Below, piece by piece: positions 1-8,342 of a stretch of DNA of 57,394 bases. The notes below the pieces were generated by a model. The model ran no database searches. It had not been told where the DNA came from and saw only the letters and a program-made list of their open reading frames with translations. The DNA is from Planctomycetota bacterium (GTDB lineage Bacteria > Planctomycetota > Phycisphaerae > Sedimentisphaerales > Anaerobacaceae). The stretch spans positions 1 through 57,394 of the forward strand of contig JADFJC010000012.1 of NCBI GenBank assembly GCA_022566315.1, in the 5' to 3' direction. The position numbers were made by a program, and so were the translations under genes. Position 1 is the first letter of the stretch, and each line of letters begins with the position of its first letter.

Positions 1-2
1 GT

Positions 3-92
3 TGTTCTAAATGTCAACCAAATTGGCAAGAAAAACTTCAAATGATGGTCTTAGAAAAAGAACCTTTAAAATATCTTGAGAATTTTTTATGA
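3..92 (+). CDS. C-terminal end of an unknown protein (partial)
   Basis: An open frame enters from the left edge and stops at TGA 90-92, giving about 29 residues that begin CSKCQPNW. The CxxC pair could belong to a small zinc-binding end, but that is a guess. The stop overlaps the ATG of the next frame by four bases (ATGA, 89-92), which is typical of two translationally coupled genes. That overlap is the main reason to believe both frames. The family is not recognised. Confidence 0.4.
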   Translation, partial: CSKCQPNWQEKLQMMVLEKEPLKYLENFL

Positions 93-334
93 AAAACAAA
101 AAACCCTATAAAGGTCAATTAAAAGAAATACAATTTGGTGGAGAACTTTCATTTTTAAATAACCTAAGCAAAAAAACTAAAAAAGATGTAAAAAGAGTAT
201 TTCGGACAACCCCTGGAATTATGCTCGGTGGAAAAACTTTATCAGAATTTGTCGGTGTTACTTACAAGCAATGGCTGAACCAATCAAAGTTTCCATATTC
301 TGCTCCTGAACATAAAGAGTCCCGCCTTAAATAA
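89..334 (+). CDS. Small hypothetical protein, 3' end probably chimeric
   Basis: 81 residues, basic, no recognised family. The ATG overlaps the upstream stop (ATGA), so the two frames were probably a coupled pair. From about base 283 onward the same DNA, read on the other strand, encodes conserved HD-hydrolase sequence. The last ~16 residues are therefore antisense to a different gene and probably not original to this protein. The simplest reading is a gene cut by a recombination junction near 280. Function cannot be assigned. Confidence 0.4.
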   Translation: MKNKKPYKGQLKEIQFGGELSFLNNLSKKTKKDVKRVFRTTPGIMLGGKTLSEFVGVTYKQWLNQSKFPYSAPEHKESRLK

Positions 335-870
335 TCCAAACGGTCCATATCTAACTGACTTGAAATTAATGACTTCTGCCAAAGCGGCGGTTGTTTCGCA
401 CCCGTTGGAAGCCTTTTTGCGATCAGTGCAGCAACTTTTGACGGAAGACTTGGGGCACGTTTACTCAAAGCTCGATGAATTTCAGAATCAGAATTAAGAA
501 TTATTTCAACAGTTCTTTCGTCATGATTTCCAAAAATGTTCTCTGTCGCATGGGAAAATGGAGCATGACCAATATCATGCAGTAACGCTGCTGCCAACAA
601 AGCCTCTTCATCTAAGAGCTTAAAATGGTTTTTCGAATAAGTTGGTTTCAAATAAGAGAGGCATAGTTGCATCAGGTGTAAAACGCCAAGGCTATGCGAG
701 AAGCGCGAATGCGTAGCACCAGGATAAGTGAAATGGCTCAGGCCAAGTTGATTAATGTATCGAAGCCGCTGAACTTCAGGGCAATTTATTAGGTCGAGCA
801 GCCAAGAGTCCTTTTTTTTGTCTAACGCTATGTAATCATAAAGTGGGTCGCGGAATAACTTTTGGGCCAT
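262..870 (-). pseudogene. HD-superfamily phosphohydrolase (SAMHD1/dGTPase-like, YwfO-type), C-terminally truncated
   Basis: Metal-dependent HD phosphohydrolase of the dNTPase-like group. The metal-site motifs are visible: H-x3-R-F-x-HSLGV near residues 55-65, LLHDIGHAPFSH near 100-110, and a D in the LDMDRLDYL motif near 175. The ATG at 870 is preferred over the one at 900 because it follows a GGGGGT ribosome binding site and does not overlap the upstream gene. Relatives run to roughly 400 residues or more; this one stops at 202, just after GAEYGNFD, with six unrelated residues. The C-terminal half is therefore lost at a junction near 283, and the HD core may still fold. It lies 10 bases behind a YwgA-like gene, a pairing I recall from Bacillus ywgA–ywfO. 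Confidence 0.7.
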
Positions 871-880
871 ACAACCCCCG

Positions 881-1387
881 TCAAGCTGAGGCAAGGGCAA
901 AAGCTTTTTTTAGATTCTTGTCATTTGGTGAAAGTTTCTTGAATGTCGCTGTTTGCTTTTGCGCTTCTGTCCAATTGCCTTCATTAAAATATGCGACAGT
1001 TGCAGCAAGTTCTAAAACCCAAGGATCTTCTTCATTCAGGTCCCGAAAGTAGGAAATAAATGGCTGTATCTGTCCATACACCTCCTTGCCAGTTTTACTT
1101 TTTTGAAAGTTTTCGAGTACACGTTTCCCCTTCTGGCTTATTTCTGACCTGTACCGGACGCCGCCAAAACCTGTTTGCTCGGGTGACTCATCAATTATGT
1201 CAGCACCTTTAAGCTGGTCTATTAAACCCGCCAGCTCGAAGGAATACGGCCCATAATAATGAAGAATGTAACTGAACTGTAATGGACAGCCTGCGCGTTG
1301 GAGAAGATAAATCGATTTCTGAAGCCGCTTTCTCGAATCCACCTCTGTAACGGAACTAATTAGCTTGGCAAGCCAGTAATCTTTCAT
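881..1387 (-). CDS. YwgA-like protein
   Basis: 169 residues from the ATG at 1387 (an in-frame ATG at 1396 is possible but sits directly on the GGGAAG site). The N-terminal half has the YwgA-type pattern GRKRLQK-like (here SRKRLQKSIYLLQ), then HYYGPYS and a region rich in charged helices. The biochemical role of this family is not known to me. The gene runs directly into the HD hydrolase with a 10-base gap, so the two are probably one operon. The C-terminal 40 residues (EGNWTEAQKQ) look like a single TPR-type helical hairpin. Confidence 0.65.
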   Translation of the reverse strand: MKDYWLAKLISSVTEVDSRKRLQKSIYLLQRAGCPLQFSYILHYYGPYSFELAGLIDQLKGADIIDESPEQTGFGGVRYRSEISQKGKRVLENFQKSKTGKEVYGQIQPFISYFRDLNEEDPWVLELAATVAYFNEGNWTEAQKQTATFKKLSPNDKNLKKAFALASA

Positions 1388-2339
1388 AATTCCCATCTTC
1401 CCTAAGTAATTAGTACTGCTAAGTTTTTATCGACAGTTGGCCTTTCAGAGCTTCAGTCAAAGTCTCCAATATAAACTCACAATAAGCTTTGTAAAGCAAT
1501 TTTGACAGCTAACCCAATAAATGTGCCAAATCGATAAGGTAATGTCGTTCTTTTCTTCGGGTAAAGCCTTCTTTTAGCGTGATACTCGGACAAGGGGAAC
1601 ATCCTCCATCGTCCGACGCTTATCAAATATTATAGCATCATGGCAACTCATTTGTCAACAAAAACTTATAAACAAATAACATTTTTGTTGTGAAATCTGT
1701 GGCTAACAATACCCAAACTCACAATTCCCGCCGATTTCGTATCTCGCGTCTCGTGAAGCGTATCGCGTGTTGATTCCGCTCCCGGATGCATCACGCCTTT
1801 AGTCCCCGGTTAGATAACGCCTTGCTACCCCAGAGAGATAAGCTTCGCTATCTCACGGGGTAAAATACATGAAAAGGAGGGGAAAGGCAAGGAATCAATT
1901 TATTATTTACTATTGACTATTTACTATTGGGTTTGAGATTCTTCACTACGTTCAGAATGACAACTATTTTAAATAGATTCCTCGACTGCGCTCGGAATGA
2001 CAATTCGTATTGCGTACAGCGTATAGGGGGTAGAGAATTTAGAATTGAGAATTGGAAAGAAAAGGAATTTTAGTGGATTAGAGAATTAGAGATTAGAGAA
2101 TTGGTGAATTAGAGATTAGTGAATTGGGAAGGAAAAAGGAATTTTAGCATTCCTCGCGTCTGCACCCCCGGCCAGAGACCGGGGCTAAATACGCTCGACG
2201 CGGGGCGTCGAGTTGGCGTAGGGCAAGGCAATAATAAAATTAAAAGAGGTTTGTGTATGTATGGTTCGGGTTAGGGCGGTTCGGGAACTGCCCCTGCCCG
2301 ACGGCTAAAGATTAGCTCTTTTAATGCCGATGATATGGT
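1388..2339. repeat. Gene-free, repeat-filled gap
   Basis: No convincing gene. The stretch holds several repeat families. Two tandem half-elements of the type GATTC-TTC-N-CGTTCAGAATGACAA lie at about 1928-2003. TTTACTATTGACTATTTAC words lie near 1900-1925. A run of GAGAATTAGAGATTAG words lies near 2035-2140. GC-rich hairpins include CCCCGG/CCGGGG at ~2166-2185, CTCGACG/CGTCGAG at ~2195-2212 and TACCCC/GGGGTA at ~1828-1863. It marks the boundary between the truncated HD region and the recombinase gene. Confidence 0.7.
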
Positions 2340-3410
2340 ATGAGACGAGCAGTTAAAAGAGCGCTGGGTTCTGACCAAAACCCGCCGTTGGCGGACGAAG
2401 GTACGGATGGTTCGGCCCGCTCCGGCCGGCTTCATCAGCCCGAGCGGCTTCGCCGAGCCGAGCGAACCGTCCCGCCGTTAGGCGTCCCCAAGGAGACTAC
2501 TTTAGAGCAAAGCGTCAGGAGCTTTCTCAATTATCTGACTGTCGAGGCGGGGCTGGCCAATAATACCATTTTGGCTTACGGCCAGGACCTGAAAAGCTTT
2601 ACTCGATACTCGATTCTGGATTCTGGATTCTCGTCGAGCATCGAGCTGCGGCAAATAAAGCCGGCCCTTATCCAGAACTATCTGCGAGTGCTTACAGAGG
2701 AGCACAAAAGCGAAAGCTCGATTAAGCGTTCGCTGGTGGCCATAAGAATGCTCCTTCGGTTCGGCAAGCTTACCGGCCTTATCGAAGAGGACTTTAGCTC
2801 ACTCCTTGAAAGCCCGAAGGTCTGGCAGAGACTGCCGTGCGTTTGCAGCAAACAACAGGTCATTGAGCTTTTGAATGCACCGTGTCCGGATGAGCCTTTT
2901 TACCTTCGTGATAAGGCGATGCTTGAATTGCTCTATGCGACCGGAATCCGTGCCAGCGAGATAGCGGGGCTGAAAATCTCGGACTTGAGCCTTAATATCG
3001 GTTACCTGCGCTGCCTTGGCAAAGGTAGTAGAGAACGGATAGTCCCAATGGGCAAAGTTGCCATCGCAGCGATAGAAGAATATCTGGTTCGCCCTGGCGG
3101 ACGACCAAAGTTGACTCGTTCCGCTTTTAGCGGCGATTTTCTGCTGCTTTCCCGAACAGGCCGGCCTATGAGCCGTATTGAGATTTGGAGGTTGGTCAAA
3201 AAATACGCAATTCGGGCGGGTATGCCCAGAAATTTAACTGCGCACACATTGAGACATTGCTTCGCAACGCATCTGCTGGCAGGTGGGGCCGATTTGCGAA
3301 GTGTCCAGGAGATGCTCGGCCATGTTGACATAGCCACTACCCAGATTTATACGCACGTTGACCAGGAAAGATTAAGAAAGATTCACCGAAAATTCCATCC
3401 GAGACCGTAA
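2340..3410 (+). CDS. XerC/XerD-type tyrosine recombinase
   Basis: Site-specific tyrosine recombinase. All catalytic positions are present: R204 (TGIRASEI), K228 (GKGSRERI), H302 and R305 (HTLRHCFATHLL), H328 (LGH) and the nucleophile Y337 (QIYTHV). The SAM-like core-binding domain covers residues ~55-140. The first ~50 residues are encoded by an inverted repeat and a GC-rich palindrome and are not conserved. No good ATG with a ribosome binding site lies further in, so the true start is uncertain. Length without the extension (~305) fits XerC/XerD. A 40-bp inverted repeat brackets the gene, so it may be a housekeeping dimer-resolution enzyme decorated with repeats or a mobile-element recombinase. 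I cannot separate XerC from XerD. Confidence 0.88.
   Translation: MRRAVKRALGSDQNPPLADEGTDGSARSGRLHQPERLRRAERTVPPLGVPKETTLEQSVRSFLNYLTVEAGLANNTILAYGQDLKSFTRYSILDSGFSSSIELRQIKPALIQNYLRVLTEEHKSESSIKRSLVAIRMLLRFGKLTGLIEEDFSSLLESPKVWQRLPCVCSKQQVIELLNAPCPDEPFYLRDKAMLELLYATGIRASEIAGLKISDLSLNIGYLRCLGKGSRERIVPMGKVAIAAIEEYLVRPGGRPKLTRSAFSGDFLLLSRTGRPMSRIEIWRLVKKYAIRAGMPRNLTAHTLRHCFATHLLAGGADLRSVQEMLGHVDIATTQIYTHVDQERLRKIHRKFHPRP
2360..2398. repeat. Left copy of ~40-bp inverted repeat flanking the recombinase gene
   Basis: The sequence AGCGCTGGGTTCTGACC and what follows to 2398 is the reverse complement of 3412-3452, with about two substitutions and a small indel. It lies inside the 5' end of the recombinase frame. 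Each copy also contains a short CCGCC/GGCGG hairpin. Confidence 0.75.
2405..2472. repeat. GC-rich palindromic element within the 5' end of the recombinase frame
   Basis: GGATGGTTCG at 2405-2414 pairs with CGAACCGTCC at 2463-2472 (one G-T pair), and GC-rich arms lie inside. It encodes a Gly/Arg/Ser-rich stretch that recombinases of this family lack. It looks like a palindromic insertion tolerated in frame, or a non-coding element upstream of an unrecognised start. Confidence 0.55.
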
Positions 3411-3411
3411 A

Positions 3412-3452
3412 TTCGACCCGCCAACGGCGGGTTTTGATCGGAACCCAGCGCT
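3412..3452. repeat. Right copy of ~40-bp inverted repeat flanking the recombinase gene
   Basis: Begins one base after the recombinase stop codon and is the inverted partner of 2360-2398. The outer end AACCCAGCGCT is followed by a second GCTGGGT, forming a small local palindrome. It could also act as a terminator hairpin, but there is no T tract. Confidence 0.75.
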
Positions 3453-3628
3453 GCTGGGTCGTCCATTCTCCGTAGCAGAGCTACTGCGAAGGATAAAATG
3501 CTGGATGCTCGATGCTCGTTTAGAATAGAAGGACGAGAATTCAGAAACGAGACTTGACTTGGATGTAGTTTATAGGTTATTATATGGTAGTGAAGTTGAT
3601 AGGCAGCAGTTTCCTCAAGGTCATTCGA

Positions 3629-5905
3629 ATGAGCACGAAGAGGTTATATCTGATAATACTGATGTTGGTGATAGGGTGCCAGCAAGCTGGTATTGGTACA
3701 AATACCCCGGCCTTTGGAGCTAATGCCACCAATGAAGCTCGCACGGAGGCCAAACCTGACGAGCAACTGGAAATCAACAAAAATGCCCTTCTCGAAGGCC
3801 CAAGCGAACAGATACGCATAAAAGCGGCCACTGTGATGTTGGGTAGTGAAAATCCCTTAGCCAGAGCGGTTCTTCTTGATGCGTTGAAGCAGACAAAGAA
3901 CAGTGCGGCGCGTATGGCTGTCTGTAAGGCATTGATTCAGGCCAGAGCATCGAATGGAGAAATAAAGAACAAGGAAGATTTCATCCAGCCGCTGCTTGGT
4001 GTTTTTGCCACTGAGATTGCTGAGGAAGCCCAGCTGGCTGCGGAGGCAACGTTGATTTTTAAGTATGAGAAAATCGGGGAATCGCTCGAAGATATAACAA
4101 CAGATGCCTCAAAGCCGGTCAAGACGAGATTAAATGCCATCCAGGCATTGAAACGTCAGCCGGATATGGAGGCAACTATAAGACTTATAAGGCTGGTTGA
4201 CGACCCTGAAAAACAAGTGGCTGCCGAGGCAGAAGAGGCGTTGCATTTTCTGGGCATACCGGTCGGCGAAAACTACTGGACGCGTGAGCAAAATATCATT
4301 GAGCTGCGGAGCAAAGGAAAAGATGAATTCCTGCGGGACTGGCTGATTCACCAGGAAGCGCTGCTGCGCGAGATGAGAACCAAGTTGAACTCGTGGCAAA
4401 AGAGGTATCTAACAGAGTTGGGCAAAAGATACGACGGCATCAGTGATGATACGGTCAGAGGTAAGTTTTTGGCTGAGCATTTGGGAAACTCAGAAGCGAT
4501 AACCAAATTATGGGCGCTGGAAAAGGTCTCTCAATGGAGAAAAGGAACGAACCCAAAATTACCGCCTGAACTCGAGCCTATTTTGGTCAATTTGATTTCG
4601 GACCCGGACAGAGATGTTCGCTTAAAGACAGCTACGCTGTTGTCTTTGATGGTGCACTTGAATTCGGCCCAACAACTGTTAGCTCAGCTTGAAGTCGAAC
4701 CGGACGAGCAGGTCAAAGTCGAATTATTGGATGCGCTCGGTGGGGCATGTTCAAACGCTCTTAAGACCTCACCTGTCACGATTTCACCGGAGATAAGAAA
4801 ACAAGCCCTGGAATGGGCGGCGAAATACCTTTCTGATGAGGATGCGGGAAAAGCTCGAAAGGGCACGGAAGTTATGCGAAAGCTGCTTGAGCCGGAGGGA
4901 TTAAAGCCGGAGGAGCTTGACGTTTATCTTGCTTTGCTTGTCAAAAGATATAACCAACAAGAGAAAAAGCCTGACGGTGCATTACGTGGAGAGCTGCTCA
5001 GCGCAATGGCCGGCTTATGTGCCCAGGGCAGCGCCGGCAAGGCCAAGGCAGCTACGCTTTTTGGGCCGTTATTTATAGAAGCTCTGCGCGACGAAACGGC
5101 TTTTGTCCGGGAAACAGCAGTGGACGGGCTTATCTATATCGACAAAGCAAGCGCTCTGAAAAGACTAAGAAAAGATATATTTATCAATGACCCCAGCGAG
5201 ATACTAAGGAAGAAATTGATAGAGCTTGCAGGCAGCGACGGCGGCAAAGAAGATTTAACCTGGCTGGCGGAAAAAATAGGTTCAAACTCCGAAAGTGGGC
5301 CGGCCTGGCAGGCGATGCTTAAGATATTCAATGGTTCCGATTCCGGCATCCTGAACGAATGGATGGACAAATTCACCTCGCAAAACAGCAAAAGCAAGTT
5401 ATCTGATGAACAGCAGAAAATTGCTTTTCTTAAGATAGCAGAGGTAAAGGCCACCGGCGAAAACAAAACAAATATGCTCAAAAGTGTTAGAGAGAAGCTG
5501 GCTGAGCTTTATAAAAGAATAGGTCAGTTTGAACGAGCGGCGGAGTATTTGGACAGGCTGTACAAAGCTGCTCGGACGGCCAAGGAAAGAGAGGCAATCC
5601 TGCCAAACTTATTGGATGCGTACTTGAAAGGGTCAAAAGCGGAGCGTGCCGCCGAATTGGTGAGAAAATGCTTAGAGAAGGAAGATTTGGGTCCCGACAG
5701 CGCTGTTCTGGACCCAATTAACAATTATCTAAGCAAACCGCCCACTGGAGCCGACCCCAACGCAGTCTTAAAAGCGCTGAGCGGAGTAAAGCTTTCCGTG
5801 TCCAGGCCGAAGTGGCAAGAATGGCTTAAAAACTGGACAGACCGTCTTGGTAAAAGCAAAGGGGCGGAAAAGCCCAAAGAAGCTGCTAAGGCCAAAGAGA
5901 AATAG
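3629..5905 (+). CDS. Secreted HEAT-repeat lipoprotein
   Basis: 758 residues from the ATG at 3629 (an in-frame ATG at 3584 would add 15 residues before the signal). The N-terminus MSTKRLYLIILMLVIGC is a lipoprotein signal peptide with Cys17 as lipidation site. A low-complexity Ala/Glu/Thr linker follows. Then come many helical pairs of the HEAT/armadillo type (residues ~60-600, for example LVDDPEKQVAAEAEEALHFL and LISDPDRDVRLKTATLLSL). TPR-like hairpins lie near 640-700 (AELYKRIGQFERAAEYL), and there is a Lys/Ala-rich tail. It is probably a scaffold on the periplasmic face of a membrane. No enzyme motif is seen and the partner is unknown. It is separated from the tuf region by a 525-bp gap. 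Confidence 0.7.
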   Translation: MSTKRLYLIILMLVIGCQQAGIGTNTPAFGANATNEARTEAKPDEQLEINKNALLEGPSEQIRIKAATVMLGSENPLARAVLLDALKQTKNSAARMAVCKALIQARASNGEIKNKEDFIQPLLGVFATEIAEEAQLAAEATLIFKYEKIGESLEDITTDASKPVKTRLNAIQALKRQPDMEATIRLIRLVDDPEKQVAAEAEEALHFLGIPVGENYWTREQNIIELRSKGKDEFLRDWLIHQEALLREMRTKLNSWQKRYLTELGKRYDGISDDTVRGKFLAEHLGNSEAITKLWALEKVSQWRKGTNPKLPPELEPILVNLISDPDRDVRLKTATLLSLMVHLNSAQQLLAQLEVEPDEQVKVELLDALGGACSNALKTSPVTISPEIRKQALEWAAKYLSDEDAGKARKGTEVMRKLLEPEGLKPEELDVYLALLVKRYNQQEKKPDGALRGELLSAMAGLCAQGSAGKAKAATLFGPLFIEALRDETAFVRETAVDGLIYIDKASALKRLRKDIFINDPSEILRKKLIELAGSDGGKEDLTWLAEKIGSNSESGPAWQAMLKIFNGSDSGILNEWMDKFTSQNSKSKLSDEQQKIAFLKIAEVKATGENKTNMLKSVREKLAELYKRIGQFERAAEYLDRLYKAARTAKEREAILPNLLDAYLKGSKAERAAELVRKCLEKEDLGPDSAVLDPINNYLSKPPTGADPNAVLKALSGVKLSVSRPKWQEWLKNWTDRLGKSKGAEKPKEAAKAKEK

Positions 5906-6107
5906 TAACTATTCGACATTTATTCTAATTCAATTAGTCTTGGAGGATTTAACAGCACCGCATCGCTGACTCCATTATCACTGTGCAATTACGAATTCAT
6001 ATTCCCAGATCCTGTCTTCGCCGATTTCCTTTTCCCGGCATCTAACGGCAACTTCTTGCAATAAGAGAAAAAAAAATATTTTTTTCGTATTTTTTTGTTT
6101 TTTATGC

Positions 6108-6136
6108 TTGCATTCTTAGGTTTATTTCGATAAATT
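6108..6136 (+). promoter_or_regulatory. Putative sigma-70 type promoter for the tRNA-Thr–tuf operon
   Basis: TTGCAT (6108-6113) and TAAATT (6131-6136) are separated by 17 bases. They lie downstream of strong A/T tracts that could act as an UP-like element. Position and spacing fit; the call is by eye. Confidence 0.5.
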
Positions 6137-6244
6137 GTTCAGTTTACATAAAAAAGCTATTGAAGAGTTATGGATTCCTGCGCTATCCGTGTATGTAAAT
6201 TGAGCAGGGATAAAGAGAGATTGTTTATATTTTCCGGCTTTTAG

Positions 6245-6280
6245 CCGGACAAAACGTGGTTTCTTATTCGATTCACCGCA
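6245..6280 (+). repeat. Leader direct repeat, copy A
   Basis: 36 bases sharing CAAAACGTG and TTTCTTAT with copy B at 6370-6405; 31 of 36 positions are identical. The two copies start 125 bases apart, both ahead of tRNA-Thr. Confidence 0.75.
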
Positions 6281-6331
6281 GTTGTCTCTGCTCTGCGCAG
6301 CTTTGTAGAGCAAAGGGCGGACGGTGAATCG
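6269..6331 (+). promoter_or_regulatory. Nested stem-loop in the tuf-operon leader
   Basis: CGATTCACCG (6269-6278) is perfectly complementary to CGGTGAATCG (6322-6331). Inside it TGCTCT (6289-6294) pairs with AGAGCA (6307-6312). The left arm is the 3' end of direct repeat A. It resembles a structured leader RNA. It does not fit a tRNA, and no known riboswitch is recognised. Confidence 0.5.
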
Positions 6332-6369
6332 GACAGTCTAATGACTGTTTAAATTTTGTGGCTTCCTGG

Positions 6370-6405
6370 TCGGCCAAAACGTGATTTCTTATCCGATTTA
6401 CCGCA
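6370..6405 (+). repeat. Leader direct repeat, copy B
   Basis: Second copy of the 36-bp repeat, ending 25 bases before tRNA-Thr. Copy B carries T for C within the ACCGCA-proximal arm, which would weaken its pairing with 6322-6331 and leave copy A as the better partner. Confidence 0.75.
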
Positions 6406-6430
6406 CTAAGAAGCCAACGGGCAGTCGGTT

Positions 6431-6502
<72 letters not shown>

Positions 6503-6586
6503 AAATGCAAGCTGGTCAAGCCGGTACAGCTTATCCAGCGCCAAAACGGTGCGAGCCTCGCAGCATTGTCAAAGATGATTTTGTGC

Positions 6587-6717
6587 TGCAGGGTTAGCCA
6601 AAGTTGTTTTGGTGCGGGACAAGGAGTAATCCTGGCTGTGAAGTGGTTAATAAGAGGTTCGAAAGCAGTTTTTCAGGAATTAGATTCAGATAGGGACAAA
6701 TAAATACTAACCCTGCA
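6587..6717 (+). promoter_or_regulatory. Long-range 11-bp pairing in the tuf 5' untranslated region
   Basis: TGCAGGGTTAG (6587-6597) is the exact reverse complement of CTAACCCTGCA (6707-6717). The right arm ends five bases before the GGAGG ribosome binding site (6722-6726) of tuf. If formed, it would close a 109-base loop immediately upstream of the start region. Confidence 0.45.
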
Positions 6718-6737
6718 CATTGGAGGTTTATATTAAG

Positions 6738-7952
6738 ATGGCTAAGGCAGTATTTGAACGGACGAAACCACATATCAATGTTGGAACAATCGGTCATATT
6801 GACCACGGCAAGACGACGTTGACGTCTGCAATCACAATGCGGCTGGCACATAATGCCGGTGGCGGTAACATCAAGAGGTTCGAAGACATCGACAATGCCC
6901 CGGAAGAAAAGGAGCGCGGCGTTACAATAAATACTGCTCACATAGAGTATGAGACGGAGAAGCGCCATTACGCTCATGTTGACTGCCCTGGACACGCCGA
7001 CTATATCAAGAATATGATTACCGGAGCAGCCCAGATGGACGGGGCCATTCTGGTAGTGGCGGCAGGCGACGGCCCGATGCCACAGACTCGTGAGCATATC
7101 CTGCTTGCCCGTCAGGTTAACGTGCCCAAGATTGTGGTTTTCATGAACAAAATTGACCAGGTTGACGACCCTGAACTGATCGAGCTGGTCGATCTGGAGA
7201 TAAGAGACCTGCTGAACAAGTATGAATTCCCCGGGGACGATATTCCTATTATTCAGGGTTCGGCTTTGGCAGCGATGGAATGTGAAGGTAAGGATGATGA
7301 GGCCTGCAAGTGCATCGATGAGCTGATGACTGCGGTTGACGAGTATTTTCCGATTCCTGAGCGTGAAGTTGACAAGCCGTTTCTTATGCCGGTGGAGGAC
7401 GTTTTCAGCATTAAAGGCCGTGGTACGGTCGGTACAGGCAGGATTGAGCGTGGTAAAGTGCACACCGGCGAGGAGATTGAAATCGTCGGTCTTTCCAAGG
7501 AGACTCGCAAGACGATTGTTACCGGCGTTGAAATGTTTAACAAAACGCTCAATGAAGGCCAGGCCGGCGATAACATCGGCGTGCTTTTGCGTGGCATTGA
7601 AAAGAAGGATTTAGAGCGGGGACAGGTTGTTGCGGCACCCGGTAGTATTACTCCGCATACCAAGTTTCATGCTGAAGTTTATGTTTTATCTAAAGAAGAG
7701 GGTGGTCGTCATACACCGTTCTTCGCGAAATACAAACCACAGTTTTATTTCAGAACAACCGATGTTACCGGCGCGGTCCTTTCGCTGATGAGCAGAGAAG
7801 GCAAAAGTGCAGAGATGTGTATGCCGGGAGACAATATAGCAATGGAGGTGGAGATTATTTCGCCAATTGCCATGGAGGAAGGCCTTCGTTTTGCTATTCG
7901 TGAGGGAGGTAAGACGGTCGGTGCCGGTGTGGTAGTTAAGATTATTGAATGA
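6738..7952 (+). CDS. tuf: Elongation factor Tu
   Basis: GTPase that brings aminoacyl-tRNA to the ribosome. 404 residues. The G-domain motifs are GHIDHGKT (19-26), DCPGH (82-86) and NKID (137-140), followed by two beta-barrel domains ending VVKIIE. The ATG at 6738 lies behind GGAGG at 6722-6726; the in-frame TTG at 6720 is rejected because it overlaps that site. A short acidic, Cys-containing insertion ([11 protein letters not shown]) sits near residues 180-190 of the G domain. It is the only tuf in the window. There is no second copy between fusA and rpsJ, where many bacteria carry one. Confidence 0.98.
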   Translation: MAKAVFERTKPHINVGTIGHIDHGKTTLTSAITMRLAHNAGGGNIKRFEDIDNAPEEKERGVTINTAHIEYETEKRHYAHVDCPGHADYIKNMITGAAQMDGAILVVAAGDGPMPQTREHILLARQVNVPKIVVFMNKIDQVDDPELIELVDLEIRDLLNKYEFPGDDIPIIQGSALAAMECEGKDDEACKCIDELMTAVDEYFPIPEREVDKPFLMPVEDVFSIKGRGTVGTGRIERGKVHTGEEIEIVGLSKETRKTIVTGVEMFNKTLNEGQAGDNIGVLLRGIEKKDLERGQVVAAPGSITPHTKFHAEVYVLSKEEGGRHTPFFAKYKPQFYFRTTDVTGAVLSLMSREGKSAEMCMPGDNIAMEVEIISPIAMEEGLRFAIREGGKTVGAGVVVKIIE

Positions 7953-8022
7953 ACATCTCTGGGTAACTTCTCTGGTAGCTGCAGGCGTCAAAAACCAGGG
8001 CGTTGCGACCGGCAAAGTGTAT

Positions 8023-8078
8023 CCGGACAGGCATCTGCGGAAAAATCGGATGTTTCTTATGTAAGCGGGCCTGTCTGG
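8023..8078 (+). promoter_or_regulatory. Hairpin between tuf and rpmG
   Basis: CCGGACAGGC (8023-8032) pairs with GCCTGTCTGG (8069-8078), nine Watson-Crick pairs and one G-U. The right arm ends 13 bases before the rpmG start. There is no T tract, so it is more likely an RNA-processing or translation-control structure than a terminator. Confidence 0.4.
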
Positions 8079-8091
8079 TGGGATGAACCTT

Positions 8092-8262
8092 ATGGCTAAA
8101 AAGAAGAGCAAAAGGGAGAATGTCTGGCTTGAATGCAGCCAGTGCAAAGATAGAAACTATCGTACAAGTGTTAATGTAGCAGAGGGTACGCCGAAATTGA
8201 AGCTAAAGAAATTTTGCAGGAGGGAACGTAAGCATACGGTCCATAAGATACGGCGCAAGTAA
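8092..8262 (+). CDS. rpmG: 50S ribosomal protein L33 (bL33)
   Basis: 56 residues, too short for many gene callers. The first zinc knuckle is intact (ECSQC). The second, normally C-x-x-C-R-K-H, reads CRRERKH, so one of the four cysteines is replaced by Glu. The protein is thus between the zinc-binding (C+) and zinc-free (C-) forms. The order tuf–rpmG–tRNA-Trp–secE–nusG is usual for this operon. Confidence 0.95.
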   Translation: MAKKKSKRENVWLECSQCKDRNYRTSVNVAEGTPKLKLKKFCRRERKHTVHKIRRK

Positions 8263-8342
8263 TTGGTTATTGAAAGATGCGGATTTCGGCGTTTCAAACA
8301 ATTGCAAATAATCGATAAGAAACAATCAATAGTCAATTTAAC

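Larger units (their letters stand above)
5906..6430 (+). other. Gene-free leader upstream of tRNA-Thr and tuf
   Basis: No open frame worth calling. The stretch contains A/T tracts near 6065-6100, a good promoter match at 6108-6136, two 36-bp direct repeats, a 10-bp long-range stem and a small ACAGTC-TAAT-GACTGT hairpin (6333-6348) followed by a T-rich run. These are listed separately where supported. Confidence 0.7.

Noticed and set aside
6269-6331. A second tRNA before tRNA-Thr
   Set aside because: The stem pair is 10 bp with no cloverleaf arms or anticodon loop in place.
6594-7463. 289-residue frame antisense to tuf
   Set aside because: A shadow of the tuf codons; no ribosome binding site and no family resemblance.
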